A stretch of DNA of 59,211 nucleotides, taken from positions 1-59,211 of the forward strand of contig JAIYCH010000072.1 in assembly GCA_027488135.1 (NCBI GenBank), given 5' to 3'. The notes under the pieces were generated by a model, which saw only the letters and a program-made list of their open reading frames with translations, did not search any database and had not been told where the DNA came from. A program made the translations under genes and the position numbers. The DNA is from Saprospiraceae bacterium (GTDB taxonomy: Bacteria > Bacteroidota > Bacteroidia > Chitinophagales > Saprospiraceae). Shown here one piece after another: positions 35,676 through 45,727 of this stretch (the first letter of the stretch is position 1; every line of letters starts with the position of its first letter).

Positions 35676-37031
35676 TTAATATCCTGTATTTTGCGTAATC
35701 AGACCAGCTGAGGTTTGAACTTCTCTTTGAGGAATAGGCCAGCGAGATCTAAAATCTTCTGTAAGTCCTGTTGCATTCCAACGACCTGTTCTTCTTAAAT
35801 CAAGCCATCTTAAGCCTTCGTGAGCAAATTCAACTCTACGTTCTTTCAAAATCGCATTAACTAATCCAGCGGTTGTTGTTTCTACTGCATCGCTTAAACC
35901 TGCACGCTTGCGAATTGCGTTCAACTCAGTAAGCGATTCAGCTGTCCTGTTTAGGTTAGCATAAGCTTCTGCGCGAATCAAATGCATTTCAGCTAATCTA
36001 ATTAATAAAACATTATCTATACCGTTGATACGAGTATATTTTATTGTTTTATTTGCTGGCGCGGTACTGACATTTACTACTCTTCTGATATCACCTGCTT
36101 CATGTGCGTCTCTTAAAGAGTTAGAAGAAGTAAATTCATTTCTTCCTCCATTTGCTGTTGGATAATACCAAAATGCAATTGAATTTGTATTATTGATATC
36201 AAATTGTAATTCCCAGATAGCCTCTGTTGAGTTCTGGCTTAACCAGATATTCTGATAATTTGCACCGGTAAGAAGGGTATGTCTCTTAGAATTGATTACT
36301 TCAGAAGCAGCAGCTTCAGCTAAAGCCCATTCGTTACGAACAGCATGAACACGAGCTTTTAGTGCCAATGCCACATTTTTACTTGCTCTACCATTACCAT
36401 TCGTTGCAAGAAGGTTTGCGACGGCGAAATCAATATCTTCTAAGATTAACTTCCAAACTTCTTCCTCAGAAGCTTTAGCCTTAGGGGCTGCATCTTCCGC
36501 AGAAAGGGTAGGTACAGTATAAATAGGAACCCCTAGACCACCTGACTTATTAAAACCTGCAGGTGAACCACCAAATAGAGTTACCAGGTTAAAGTAATGA
36601 AAGGCACGTAATAATCTTGCTTCACCGATAGCATTATTGGCATTGAAACTTGGATCCTTCACCGTAGGAACCGAAGCAATTACGTTATTTGCACGGTTAA
36701 CACCAATATACACCTGATTCCAAAGACCACCAATATTGGAATTATCAGCTAAAACCTGGCGGTTGAAAATTTGAGCATAGGTTGGGAAAGTTCCCGTATG
36801 ATTGATGTTATCAGCATATAAATCAGGTAAAACCTGTAACTGAAGCCCAAAATAATTACTATTTTGGATAGCGTTGTAAGCTCCCAGAAGAGCTGCATCA
36901 ACATCTTGTTTTGTTTTGAAACCTACTGATGCATCTAAGGCAGTGTAAGGTTCCAATTCCAAATTGTTATCACAAGCCTGGAAGAAACCAAATGCTGCGA
37001 TTACTATGGATATTTTAAATATGTTTTTCAT
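35676..37031 (-). CDS. SusD/RagB-family surface lipoprotein
   Basis: 451 residues. Lipoprotein signal with Cys20 in the lipobox FFQAC; SusD-type helical TPR-like start (SVGFKTKQDVDAALLGAYNAIQN) and the characteristic C-terminal LIRLAEMHLIRAEAYANLN ... LNAIRKRAGL ... ILKERRVEFAHEGLRWLDLRRTGRW. SusD acts as the lid of the SusC channel and binds the nutrient first. It follows SusC after 54 bases in the same operon. No glycoside hydrolase, peptidase or regulator of the usual polysaccharide-utilisation type is next to the pair, so the substrate is open. Confidence 0.95.
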   Translation of the reverse strand: MKNIFKISIVIAAFGFFQACDNNLELEPYTALDASVGFKTKQDVDAALLGAYNAIQNSNYFGLQLQVLPDLYADNINHTGTFPTYAQIFNRQVLADNSNIGGLWNQVYIGVNRANNVIASVPTVKDPSFNANNAIGEARLLRAFHYFNLVTLFGGSPAGFNKSGGLGVPIYTVPTLSAEDAAPKAKASEEEVWKLILEDIDFAVANLLATNGNGRASKNVALALKARVHAVRNEWALAEAAASEVINSKRHTLLTGANYQNIWLSQNSTEAIWELQFDINNTNSIAFWYYPTANGGRNEFTSSNSLRDAHEAGDIRRVVNVSTAPANKTIKYTRINGIDNVLLIRLAEMHLIRAEAYANLNRTAESLTELNAIRKRAGLSDAVETTTAGLVNAILKERRVEFAHEGLRWLDLRRTGRWNATGLTEDFRSRWPIPQREVQTSAGLITQNTGY

Positions 37032-37085
37032 TTCAACATGTTTTCAATCTAAAAAAATAGAATTTAATCACAGGATTAACCCTAG

Positions 37086-40000
37086 TTAGAATCCAATGTT
37101 CAATCCAACTAATAACGATCTTGATTGTGGGAAAGTTAAGAAATCAGTGCCAGGCGCTGTATTCGTCTCTCCAAATGTACTTACCTCAGGATCGAAACCA
37201 GAGTAATTGGTGAAGGTTAACAAGTTTTGACCAGTAACATAAATTCTTGCACTGCGCATTTTAATTTTCTCCAATAATTTTGTTGGGAAAGTATAACCAA
37301 AAGTTACGTTCTTTAAACGCACATAAGAAGCGTCTTCCACAAAACGATCTGAAACTCTTCTGTTGTTATTTGGATCTTGGAATACAGCTCTTGGCATGGT
37401 AGCACTTGTGTTTTGAGGTGTCCAACGATTTTTTACTGTATTTGCCTGTCCAAATACGCCGTTCATACCCTCAGAAAAAGCACGGGTATTGTTGAACACA
37501 AAATTACCCATACTGTACTGGAAGAAAAAGCTTAAATCAAAACCGTAAGCTTGAATTGTATTCGTTATACCTCCATAATAGTTAGGATTTGCATCACCTA
37601 GTATTTCTTGATCGTCACTGGTAATGACTCCGTCATTATTTATGTCTTTGAACTGGATATCACCAGGTCTGGTAAGGGTTGATTGATATACAGCTGTAGA
37701 ACGTCCAGTTAATTCTTTCGCTTTTTTGTCTAATGCATCAATCTCGGCCTGTGTTTGGAAAAGACCAACCGTTCTGTAACCTCTGAATGCACCTAAAGCT
37801 TCACCTTCAGCTACCCAACTGGCAAAACCAGCTGCGAATGGCGTTCCTGCTAACTTAAGAATTTCATTATCGAAAAATGAAATATTAAAGTTCGTTGTCC
37901 AAAGTATATTTTTAGTTTCGATATTAGTTGTGGTTAAACCAATATCAATACCTTTATTACGGATAGAACCAATATTTTCCTGAATACCAGTGAAACCTGA
38001 AGCACCAACTAAAGGTCTGTTAAGCAACAATTGGTTTGTAGTTCCCTGATAAGCATCAATAGTTAATTCCAGTTTGCTCTCAAATAAAGCAATTTCTAAT
38101 CCTAAGTCAAAATCTTCGCGTTCTTCCCAAGTAAGATTAGGATTACCCAATTGCGAAGGCGCTAAACCCGCTCTTTGTAGATAATTTGCACCTGGAGCAA
38201 TTAAAGCACGTGAAGCAAAGTTGGCAATGTCCTGATTACCTCTTCTACCCCAACTTGCCTTTAACTTAACCTCTGATAAAATCTTAGATTTTGGAAAGAA
38301 TGACTCCTCTGAAAGTCTCCATGCTGCAGAAGCAGAAGGGAATACACCCCAACGATTATTTGCACCGAAACGGGAAGAACCGTCGGCACGTACACTACCT
38401 GAAATAAAGTATTTTCCTGCCCAGTTCATATTCAACCTGGAGAAATAACTATTAAGACCCCATGCTGATTTTGAAGAAGTTACGTCTTTTTTTACAGAAG
38501 CTGCATTTAACTCGCGAATGGTCTTTCCAGGGTAATTTTCACCCACACCATATAGCGATTCAAACTGGCTTACTTGTACAGAGTTTCCAACCAAAGCGTC
38601 AAAATTTAGTTTTCCAAAAGCTTTTCTGTAAGAAAAGTAATTTTCGTTAACCAAATTCAAATCTGATGAATAACCCTGCTCACCACGACCATTTACACCC
38701 GCTGCCTGAATATGACTTGCTGGCGTAAAACGATCGTCACGCAAGTTAAGATAATCAACGCTGAAGGAACTTCTGAAAGTCAATCCTTCTATAATCGTCA
38801 ATTCACCAAATATGTTAGACAATAAACGGTTTGAATAAACATCATAAGTAGGCTCAACCGCATTAGCTACCGGATTCTCAATACTTGCATTAGCGTCACG
38901 GCCATACGTTCCATCAGCATTCAACACTGGAATATGTGAACCCAACAATAACGCAGTACTCAATACACCGTAAATATTGTTATCATTCTGAATACGTGTA
39001 TTGTGAGAACGGCTAAATCCTGTACTTACACCAATCTTGAATTTGTCGGTAACTAAGTTATCTAAATTCATTCGGAAACTGTAACGATCAAATGATGAAC
39101 CCTTTACAACACCTCCCTGATCGAAAACAGAGCCAGAAACAAAGAATTTTGTTCTATCTGTTCCCCCTGAAACGTTTAAATCAGTTTGAGAAATAGGTGC
39201 AGATTGGAATATTTCATTGAACCAGTTCGTTGTTGGATAAGTACTTGGATCTGCATCCAAATTTCTTAATCCTATTTGACTTGGTATAACCGTTGCACCG
39301 TATCTCGCTTTAACACCTTCTTGTAAAAGAGCTACATATTCAGGACCTGTTAAAGGATCTATGGTTTTCCATACCTCCTGTGTTCCGCGATAAGTGTTCA
39401 ACGAAATTTGTGTTTTTTGTTGCTTTCCTCTCTTCGTTGTAATGATAACAACGCCATTACTGGCTCTTGAACCATAAATACTGGCAGCGGCGGCATCTTT
39501 TAAAACGTCAATAGATTCAATATCCGCAGGATTTAAATCAGCTAACGCGTTAGTTTGTTGTCCACCAACACCTATTTGAGAGTAGTTACCCGTATTAATT
39601 GGAATACCGTCCACTACATATAATGGCTGGTTACCCGCTGAAATGGAAGATGGGCCCCTTACTCTGATAGATACAGAAGCACCTGGTGTTCCGGAAGCTG
39701 AGGTAACCTGTACACCAGGAGCCTGACCTTGAAGCGCTTGATCCACACCGGTAACAGGAAGTCTGGCAATGGTTTCCGAAGTAATTTTACTCACCGAACC
39801 CGTTAATTCCTTTTTACTTTGGGTTCCATACCCTACAATAACAATGTCGCTTAAATCAATAGCTTCTTGTTCTAGCATCACATTGTAGCTATTACTCGCT
39901 CCAATAGCCACTTCCTTTGAAGCATAACCTGTGTAACTGATTACCAAGGTGGTGCCATTGGCTGGAACGGAGAAGGAAAATGCCCCAGACACGTCACTTA

Positions 40001-40151
40001 TCGTTCCCGTCGAAGTCCCCTTTACCAATACGGAAGCACCTATAAGTGGCTCCTTCTTGTCATCTGTTATTGTGCCGGAAATGGTTCGTTGTGCAATCAA
40101 CGAGGCCATTGTCCCAAACCACAAAAACAAAACTAGTACTTGTTTTTTCAT
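37086..40151 (-). CDS. SusC/RagA-family TonB-linked outer-membrane protein
   Basis: 1021 residues. Signal peptide (VLVLFLWFGTMASLIAQ), carboxypeptidase-D-like domain (about 22-100), TonB box region and plug (GYGTQSKKELTGSVSKI, VDGIPINTGNY, IDVLKDAAAASIYGSRASNGVVIITTKRG, a SusC hallmark), then a 22-strand barrel ending in GLNIGF. It imports oligomers across the outer membrane with TonB energy and with the SusD lipoprotein downstream. The promoter region (40152-40328) is shared with the divergent TonB receptor; I see no clear TAnnTTTG element for this gene. Confidence 0.95.
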   Translation of the reverse strand: MKKQVLVLFLWFGTMASLIAQRTISGTITDDKKEPLIGASVLVKGTSTGTISDVSGAFSFSVPANGTTLVISYTGYASKEVAIGASNSYNVMLEQEAIDLSDIVIVGYGTQSKKELTGSVSKITSETIARLPVTGVDQALQGQAPGVQVTSASGTPGASVSIRVRGPSSISAGNQPLYVVDGIPINTGNYSQIGVGGQQTNALADLNPADIESIDVLKDAAAASIYGSRASNGVVIITTKRGKQQKTQISLNTYRGTQEVWKTIDPLTGPEYVALLQEGVKARYGATVIPSQIGLRNLDADPSTYPTTNWFNEIFQSAPISQTDLNVSGGTDRTKFFVSGSVFDQGGVVKGSSFDRYSFRMNLDNLVTDKFKIGVSTGFSRSHNTRIQNDNNIYGVLSTALLLGSHIPVLNADGTYGRDANASIENPVANAVEPTYDVYSNRLLSNIFGELTIIEGLTFRSSFSVDYLNLRDDRFTPASHIQAAGVNGRGEQGYSSDLNLVNENYFSYRKAFGKLNFDALVGNSVQVSQFESLYGVGENYPGKTIRELNAASVKKDVTSSKSAWGLNSYFSRLNMNWAGKYFISGSVRADGSSRFGANNRWGVFPSASAAWRLSEESFFPKSKILSEVKLKASWGRRGNQDIANFASRALIAPGANYLQRAGLAPSQLGNPNLTWEEREDFDLGLEIALFESKLELTIDAYQGTTNQLLLNRPLVGASGFTGIQENIGSIRNKGIDIGLTTTNIETKNILWTTNFNISFFDNEILKLAGTPFAAGFASWVAEGEALGAFRGYRTVGLFQTQAEIDALDKKAKELTGRSTAVYQSTLTRPGDIQFKDINNDGVITSDDQEILGDANPNYYGGITNTIQAYGFDLSFFFQYSMGNFVFNNTRAFSEGMNGVFGQANTVKNRWTPQNTSATMPRAVFQDPNNNRRVSDRFVEDASYVRLKNVTFGYTFPTKLLEKIKMRSARIYVTGQNLLTFTNYSGFDPEVSTFGETNTAPGTDFLTFPQSRSLLVGLNIGF

Positions 40152-40255
40152 TTGTGAAAATTTAAGTTTAAAAAAGTATTGCTGATAATTCGTTTAAAGC
40201 GATTTAAATTCTTTTTGTTCAATCCAAAACACAATTATAGCACTTTTGAATTACT

Positions 40256-40289
40256 TTGTCGAATAAATTTATTATTCTATCTATATTTG
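40256..40289 (+). promoter_or_regulatory. Predicted promoter of the TonB/DUF4249 operon
   Basis: TTG (40256-40258), 23-base spacer and TATATTTG (40282-40289), matching TTG-N17-23-TAnnTTTG at the long end. Transcription would start near 40296, about 33 bases before ATG 40329. Confidence 0.5.
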
Positions 40290-40328
40290 ACTGCCTTTGA
40301 TTGATTAAATAAAATTGATTCATTAGCT

Positions 40329-42761
40329 ATGAAAAAATGGTATGTCCTATTATTTTTTAAATTCTTTTTTATTTCATCCACTTTTGGCTGCCAAGATTTT
40401 CCCGCTATTTTTAAAGACAGGGAATATATTTTGACTGGCGTTGTTAAAAATCAGCAGGGAGTTCCTCTTTCCGATGCAAGCATTTGGATAGATGAATTAC
40501 AAAAGGGATTGACCACTGATGTAAATGGTTTCTTTTCCTTTTCGCTTAAAACAGGGAGATATACCTTGAAAGCAAGTTTCATAGGCTACATAACGACTAT
40601 TTTAGAAGTCAACCTAAATCAAAACACTACCTTAATTATTCGGTTGGAAGAATCTCTCGAATTACTAAATACCGTTGAGATTGTTGGTGGAGGAGCTGAT
40701 AAAAATGTGAAAAATGCGGAACTTGGTGTGACTCGGTTGAATGCACAAGCAATTAAAGAATTACCTACTCTCTTGGGGGAAGCCGATGTTATAAGAACCA
40801 TTCAAACACTTCCTGGTATTACTTCTGTCGGTGAATCTGCCACAGGATTTAATGTTCGCGGCGGGAATATTGACCAAAATTTATTGCTACTGGATCACAT
40901 CCCTATTTTTAATCCTTCGCATCTAATTGGATTTTTTTCCATTTTTAATCCTGATTTACTAAGAGACATTACCTTTTATAGAGGTGGAATTCCCGCCCAA
41001 TACGGTGGAAGAGCTTCTTCTGTTCTCGATGTTCGATTGAGAGATCCAAATATAGAAAATAATCATTTGAAAGGTAGTGTAGGCTTGATTACCAGTCGCT
41101 TTCTTGTGGAAGCACCTTTAATTAAAAATAAACTATCTTCCGCCTTAGGAGCAAGATGGTCTTATGCCGATTACCTTTTCCGAAGTTTTCTTCGTCCGGA
41201 GCTAAAAGAAACAGAAGCAAATTTTTATGATTTCACCTTTAAAAGTATTTATAAACCTTCTGAAAAAGATCAGGTTAGTTTAACTGCCTTTATGGGTAAA
41301 GATGCCTTTAGGATAGCCGGGGACTCCCTTTCCACGCTTGAGATTAATGCTTCTTCCACCCGATATCTATGGAAAACCAAAGGGGCCAGTATCCGTTGGT
41401 CTCATTTTGTAAATGAAAATGCCGGTTTTCATTTAACTACCTTTTTTAGTGACTATCAACCTTCTTTTGACATTCCATCCCCTGGTTCTGAAGCTATTTT
41501 CAAATCGGGAATTTCACAAAAATCATTGCAAGGGGAAGGCTTCCTGTCCCAAAAAGCGATAACCATCAGAACAGGATTTCAACTGAGTAACCTGGAAATA
41601 AATCCTGGTTCTCTATTACCTGCTTCCCAATCTTCTTCCATAAATCCATTTTTCACCCAAAAGGAGAGTGCCTTAGAAAGTGCCCTATTTACCAACACGG
41701 ATTGGGATTTATCTCCTGCCATCAAGTTAAGTGCAGGCATTAGATTTTCTCATTTTGCCTTGCTCGGCCCGGGAAATCAATATATTTATGCCAATGAAAA
41801 AGAAAGGGATATTCTGAATTTAATTGATACCGCCTACTTTTCAAATAATCAAATTATTAAACAATATGCTGGTTGGGAACCAAGGTTAGGACTGAGAATA
41901 TCCCTGAACGAAGTATTTTCCATAAAAGCAGGTTTTCATAGGGCAATGCAATATTTACACCTGATTACAAACAGTACTGCTGCACTTCCCACCGATCGAT
42001 GGAAATTAAGTGACGCTTACATAAAACCTCAAATTGCTTCTCAATTGACTCTTGGCTTGTTTGCCAACCTAAATAACAATCAATGGGAAACTAGTCTTGA
42101 AGGTTATTATAAGAGAATTCAAAATATGCCAGATTATCGAAGTGGTACTAATTTATTGCTCCTCGAATATCCTGAAACTGCAATCCTTCAAGGCTTAGGA
42201 CGGTCTTATGGTTTGGAATTATGGATTCGTAAACAAAGTTTCCGATGGGACGCCAATCTCAGTTATTCCCTATCCCGTTCAGAAATTCTTGTCCATAGCC
42301 CTTACCCTGAAGATCGTGCTTTTAGCGGTAAATATTACCCATCAAACTATAACCGCCCACACACCTTAAATTTCAATGTGTTATACAGAATAAATAAAAG
42401 AATCAGGTTGAGTGCCATTTTTACCTATTTATCAGGAAGACCCGCTACTTTTCCTGAGGAAAGAATTAGTGTGAACAATATTTTTATACCTCTTTATACC
42501 AGTCGAAATGGAAATACTACGCCCGATTACCATCGCTTAGATCTTGGTTTGATTATTGATGCCGACCCACGGCTTACAAAAAAATGGAAAGGGAAATGGA
42601 ATTTTTCTCTTTATAATGTCTATGCCAGAAAAAATCCATATTCTGTCTTCTTTAAAACGATTAACGATAGACCTGTTAGTACAAGAAATAGGTCTAATGC
42701 TTTTCAATTATCTGTTATTGGTTCTGTAATACCTTCCATTTCTTATGAATTCGAATATTAA
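40329..42761 (+). CDS. TonB-dependent receptor (carboxypeptidase-like N-terminus) paired with DUF4249
   Basis: 810 residues. Signal peptide to about residue 20, CarboxypepD_reg-like domain (ILTGVVKNQQGVPLSDASIWI), plug with VIRTIQTLPGITSVGESATGFNVRGGNIDQNLLLLD and YRGGIPAQYGGRASSVLDVRLRD, then a shorter barrel than SusC. It overlaps the DUF4249 gene by 17 bases, a coupling that recurs in Bacteroidota, where DUF4249 lipoproteins appear to take the SusD-like place. Ligand unknown; the size is closer to siderophore or peptide receptors than to SusC (inference). Confidence 0.88.
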   Translation: MKKWYVLLFFKFFFISSTFGCQDFPAIFKDREYILTGVVKNQQGVPLSDASIWIDELQKGLTTDVNGFFSFSLKTGRYTLKASFIGYITTILEVNLNQNTTLIIRLEESLELLNTVEIVGGGADKNVKNAELGVTRLNAQAIKELPTLLGEADVIRTIQTLPGITSVGESATGFNVRGGNIDQNLLLLDHIPIFNPSHLIGFFSIFNPDLLRDITFYRGGIPAQYGGRASSVLDVRLRDPNIENNHLKGSVGLITSRFLVEAPLIKNKLSSALGARWSYADYLFRSFLRPELKETEANFYDFTFKSIYKPSEKDQVSLTAFMGKDAFRIAGDSLSTLEINASSTRYLWKTKGASIRWSHFVNENAGFHLTTFFSDYQPSFDIPSPGSEAIFKSGISQKSLQGEGFLSQKAITIRTGFQLSNLEINPGSLLPASQSSSINPFFTQKESALESALFTNTDWDLSPAIKLSAGIRFSHFALLGPGNQYIYANEKERDILNLIDTAYFSNNQIIKQYAGWEPRLGLRISLNEVFSIKAGFHRAMQYLHLITNSTAALPTDRWKLSDAYIKPQIASQLTLGLFANLNNNQWETSLEGYYKRIQNMPDYRSGTNLLLLEYPETAILQGLGRSYGLELWIRKQSFRWDANLSYSLSRSEILVHSPYPEDRAFSGKYYPSNYNRPHTLNFNVLYRINKRIRLSAIFTYLSGRPATFPEERISVNNIFIPLYTSRNGNTTPDYHRLDLGLIIDADPRLTKKWKGKWNFSLYNVYARKNPYSVFFKTINDRPVSTRNRSNAFQLSVIGSVIPSISYEFEY

Positions 42762-43809
42762 TTGGACCTTTAATAAGGTTTTTGTCCTCCTCACTTTGTG
42801 CTTTTATACAATAGCTTGTGTAGAACCCTTTATACCTGAATTAACCAATGCCTCAGAAAGATTAACTGTTGAGGCTTTAATTACCAATGATCCAGGTCCT
42901 TATAAGGTAATACTTTCTTTATCAGAACCTTATTCAAGTCCAGATAATAACCTACCCATTGAAACGGCCAAAATAGTTGTTAAAGATCAAAATGGTGCAC
43001 AATACGCTTTTACTCATGATAATCGAGGTATTTATTATTCTGATTCATCTGTTTTTAAAGCAAAAACAGGTAATGTGTATACTTTGATTATTAGGTGGAA
43101 TGGAAAGGAATATCAATCTACTCCAGAATTATTAAAAAATGCTCCAGGTATTGATACTGCTTACACTAAATATATTGAAAAAACCCAGATAAATGGCATT
43201 ACTAAAAGTGAATTTGAAGTTTATCTGAGTACAAAAGATCCAACAGGAAAAGGTGATTTTTATTTATGGGATCATGCCCATCTTAATAAAGCAGATTTCT
43301 GTGCCTTTACTTATGACGGGGAAGCAAGGGTTAGATATCGTTTTCCTTGTTGTTCCCCCTGCTGGAATGTCGTAAAAAAAAGAGGCGTCATCGATATTAG
43401 TGCTGATACTTATTTTGACGGAAATACAGTAAACAGAGTCATTACCACTATCCCGTATGATGACGACACACCTTATTTTATGATTTTTGATCAATATGCT
43501 ATTTCTAAAAATACCTATACCTTCTGGAAAAGTGTAAGGACACAGGTAAATAATACGGGTGGTATATTTGATAATCCTCCAGCAACCATACCCTCAAACA
43601 TTTATAATACAAAAGATACCACCGAACTTGTCCTTGGTGTTTTTTCTGCTGCTGGTCATAAAAGCAGAGGCTTTTATCTAAAACGAAACACGGCACCTAC
43701 AAATCCTTACCGTTCAACACCAACTGAATATAAGGACGAACGCGTCTGCAGACCTTGCGAGGAATCATTTAAAATGACCGCTAAAAAACCCTTAGGCTGG
43801 ATAGATTAG
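42745..43809 (+). CDS. DUF4249 surface lipoprotein
   Basis: 354 residues, lipobox with Cys25 (YTIAC), then the family-typical VEALITNDPGPYKVILSLSEPY and a beta-rich body. Two Cys clusters stand out: FPCCSPCW near the middle and RPCEESF at the C-terminus, which could form disulphides or bind metal. Its start codon lies inside the upstream receptor gene (17-base overlap), indicating translational coupling. Probably a cell-surface accessory of that receptor; family function is not established. Confidence 0.85.
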   Translation: MNSNINWTFNKVFVLLTLCFYTIACVEPFIPELTNASERLTVEALITNDPGPYKVILSLSEPYSSPDNNLPIETAKIVVKDQNGAQYAFTHDNRGIYYSDSSVFKAKTGNVYTLIIRWNGKEYQSTPELLKNAPGIDTAYTKYIEKTQINGITKSEFEVYLSTKDPTGKGDFYLWDHAHLNKADFCAFTYDGEARVRYRFPCCSPCWNVVKKRGVIDISADTYFDGNTVNRVITTIPYDDDTPYFMIFDQYAISKNTYTFWKSVRTQVNNTGGIFDNPPATIPSNIYNTKDTTELVLGVFSAAGHKSRGFYLKRNTAPTNPYRSTPTEYKDERVCRPCEESFKMTAKKPLGWID

Positions 43810-43832
43810 TTTACATTTTTATTACCTTCTTT

Positions 43833-44468
43833 ATGGATAAAATTTATCATGATTTAAATGAATATGCAGCAATGCATTCTTCAAAATCATCCGAATTATT
43901 ATATCAACTCGAAAGAGAAACGCATTTGAGGACTTTGGCACCAGTTATGCTAAGTGGATCCCTCCAAGGTCAATTTCTAAGACTTTTAAGTCTTTTGATC
44001 AAACCTGAATTTATCCTTGAAATTGGTACTTTCACAGGTTATGGTTCCCTTTGTCTGGCTGAGGGCCTTACTCACTCAGGTCAACTTCATACCATAGAAC
44101 CTAATCCCGAAACCCTTTTTATTGCAGAAAAGTATTTCAACCTATCTCCATTTAAACATCAGATTTTTACCCATCACGGAAAAGCTGAAAATGTAATTCC
44201 AAATTTATCTATTCCCATTTTTGATTTGATTTACCTCGACGGCGGAAAAAGGGATTATGCTATGCATTATGACCTTATTATCGACAAGGTAAAGCCTGGT
44301 GGATTAATCCTCGCTGACAATGTCCTTTGGAGCGGTAAAGTGCTCAATCCAAAAGATGAGGATTCCCAAATCATTCATACCTTTAACACGAAAATTTTAG
44401 AAGATCCCAGGGTAGAAAATTTATTGCTTCCTATTAGAGACGGATTAATGGTCATGCGCAGATGTTAA
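43833..44468 (+). CDS. Class I SAM-dependent O-methyltransferase (COMT/CCoAOMT type)
   Basis: 211 residues. The SAM-binding motif ILEIGTFTGYGSL is at 61-73, the acidic loop HTIEPNPE follows, then IFDLIYLDGGKRDY and GGLILADNVLW, which match the metal-dependent caffeoyl-CoA/catechol O-methyltransferase family, including the Asp and Asn residues used for the divalent metal. The acceptor is unknown. It lies 23 bases after DUF4249 and 21 bases before the epimerase gene, so it is probably read on the same transcript. Confidence 0.87.
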   Translation: MDKIYHDLNEYAAMHSSKSSELLYQLERETHLRTLAPVMLSGSLQGQFLRLLSLLIKPEFILEIGTFTGYGSLCLAEGLTHSGQLHTIEPNPETLFIAEKYFNLSPFKHQIFTHHGKAENVIPNLSIPIFDLIYLDGGKRDYAMHYDLIIDKVKPGGLILADNVLWSGKVLNPKDEDSQIIHTFNTKILEDPRVENLLLPIRDGLMVMRRC

Positions 44469-44489
44469 AATATTAAAAATAGAATAAGT

Positions 44490-44891
44490 ATGAAAGTAGA
44501 GCATATCGGAATTGCCGTGAAGAATCTTCAAGAAGCCAATTTGTGTTATGAAAAATTATTAGGTATAGCACCCTACAAGATGGAATCTGTGTCTTCAGAA
44601 GGGGTCAACACATCTTTCTTTCAAACAGGTGAATCTAAACTTGAACTGCTGGAGGCCACTCATTCTCTCAGCCCAATCGCCCGATTTATCGATAAAAAAG
44701 GGGAAGGAATTCATCATATCGCTTTTGAAGTGCCTGACATTTATTCAGAAATACAACGCCTAAAAGAAGATGGTTTCGAATTCATAAACGATCAACCTAA
44801 GCAAGGTGCCGATAATAAATTGGTTTGTTTTGTCTATCCCAAACATGCTCATGGCGTGTTAATTGAATTATGTCAAACTATTAAAGACTAA
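44490..44891 (+). CDS. mce: Methylmalonyl-CoA epimerase
   Basis: A 133-residue vicinal oxygen chelate protein that interconverts the (R)- and (S)-methylmalonyl-CoA epimers in propionate metabolism. Metal ligands of the family are visible: His5 (VEHIG), His75/76 (GIHHIAFEV) and Glu126 (LIELCQ); SPIARFIDKKGEGIHHIAFEV is near-diagnostic. Methylmalonyl-CoA mutase is not in the window. It starts 21 bases after the methyltransferase and ends 2 bases before the TauE/SafE gene. Confidence 0.9.
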   Translation: MKVEHIGIAVKNLQEANLCYEKLLGIAPYKMESVSSEGVNTSFFQTGESKLELLEATHSLSPIARFIDKKGEGIHHIAFEVPDIYSEIQRLKEDGFEFINDQPKQGADNKLVCFVYPKHAHGVLIELCQTIKD

Positions 44892-44893
44892 TT

Positions 44894-45667
44894 ATGGACG
44901 TTTTTCAATATACCGTCATTATTGTAGGAGGAATCCTCGCAGGTATTATTAATACCTTAGCTGGCAATGGTTCAGCCATTACCTTAACCATTTTAAGTGA
45001 AATGATGGGGCTACCCGGCAATATTGCCAATGCAACCAATAGAATAGGTATCGTGGGGCAGAGTTTCACCAGTTTTGTCGTTTTTCAAAGAAAAGGTCTG
45101 GTGGACTTTAGCAGAACCTGGCATTATTTAATCCTCATGATTTTAGGATCTCTGGGGGGTGTTTGGTTAGCATTAACCATTAGCAATAAGGCTTTTATCG
45201 AGGTTTTTAGGTTTTTAATGGTATTTATGCTCCTCGTTATTTTAATTAAACCAGAAAGATGGCTACGAGAAACTGACATTCACCACAAACCCTCCTTATG
45301 GATTTCTATTCCCGTCGCTTTGTTGATAGGTTTTTATGGCGGTTTTATTCAAATGGGCATGGGTATTTTCTTCCTTATTATCATGGTGCTGGGGGCAAAA
45401 TTTAGTATCGCCGATGCTAATATTCTGAAAATTGCTGGTGTAGGTATTTATACTTTTATCGCTCTGGCTATTTTTGCCTTCATGGGAATCGTCGATTGGG
45501 AAGCAGGAATACTAATAGCCGTTGCTCAGACCATTGGCGGTTATTTAGGTGCTGTTTTTGCTTCCAATAATCCAAAAGCAAATAAATGGGCACATCGATT
45601 GTTGATTGTCATGGTCATCATATCTATCATCCAGTTATTTGACCTTACAAAATGGATATTCATCTAA
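44894..45667 (+). CDS. TauE/SafE-family permease
   Basis: 257 residues with about eight hydrophobic segments, the N-terminal half starting IIVGGILAGIINTLAGNGSAITLTIL and the second half containing IGFYGGFIQMGMGIFFLIIMV, a repeat of the GF/G-rich motif that defines this duplicated family. Members export sulfite, sulfoacetate or other organosulfonates, or handle other small anions. Only 2 bases separate it from the epimerase gene, but the substrate link is not evident. Inner membrane. Confidence 0.85.
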   Translation: MDVFQYTVIIVGGILAGIINTLAGNGSAITLTILSEMMGLPGNIANATNRIGIVGQSFTSFVVFQRKGLVDFSRTWHYLILMILGSLGGVWLALTISNKAFIEVFRFLMVFMLLVILIKPERWLRETDIHHKPSLWISIPVALLIGFYGGFIQMGMGIFFLIIMVLGAKFSIADANILKIAGVGIYTFIALAIFAFMGIVDWEAGILIAVAQTIGGYLGAVFASNNPKANKWAHRLLIVMVIISIIQLFDLTKWIFI

Positions 45668-45727
45668 TAATTTTTATATAAATGCAACCTCTCTCTAAAT
45701 TTACAGTCTTTACTAAAAAATTTATTT

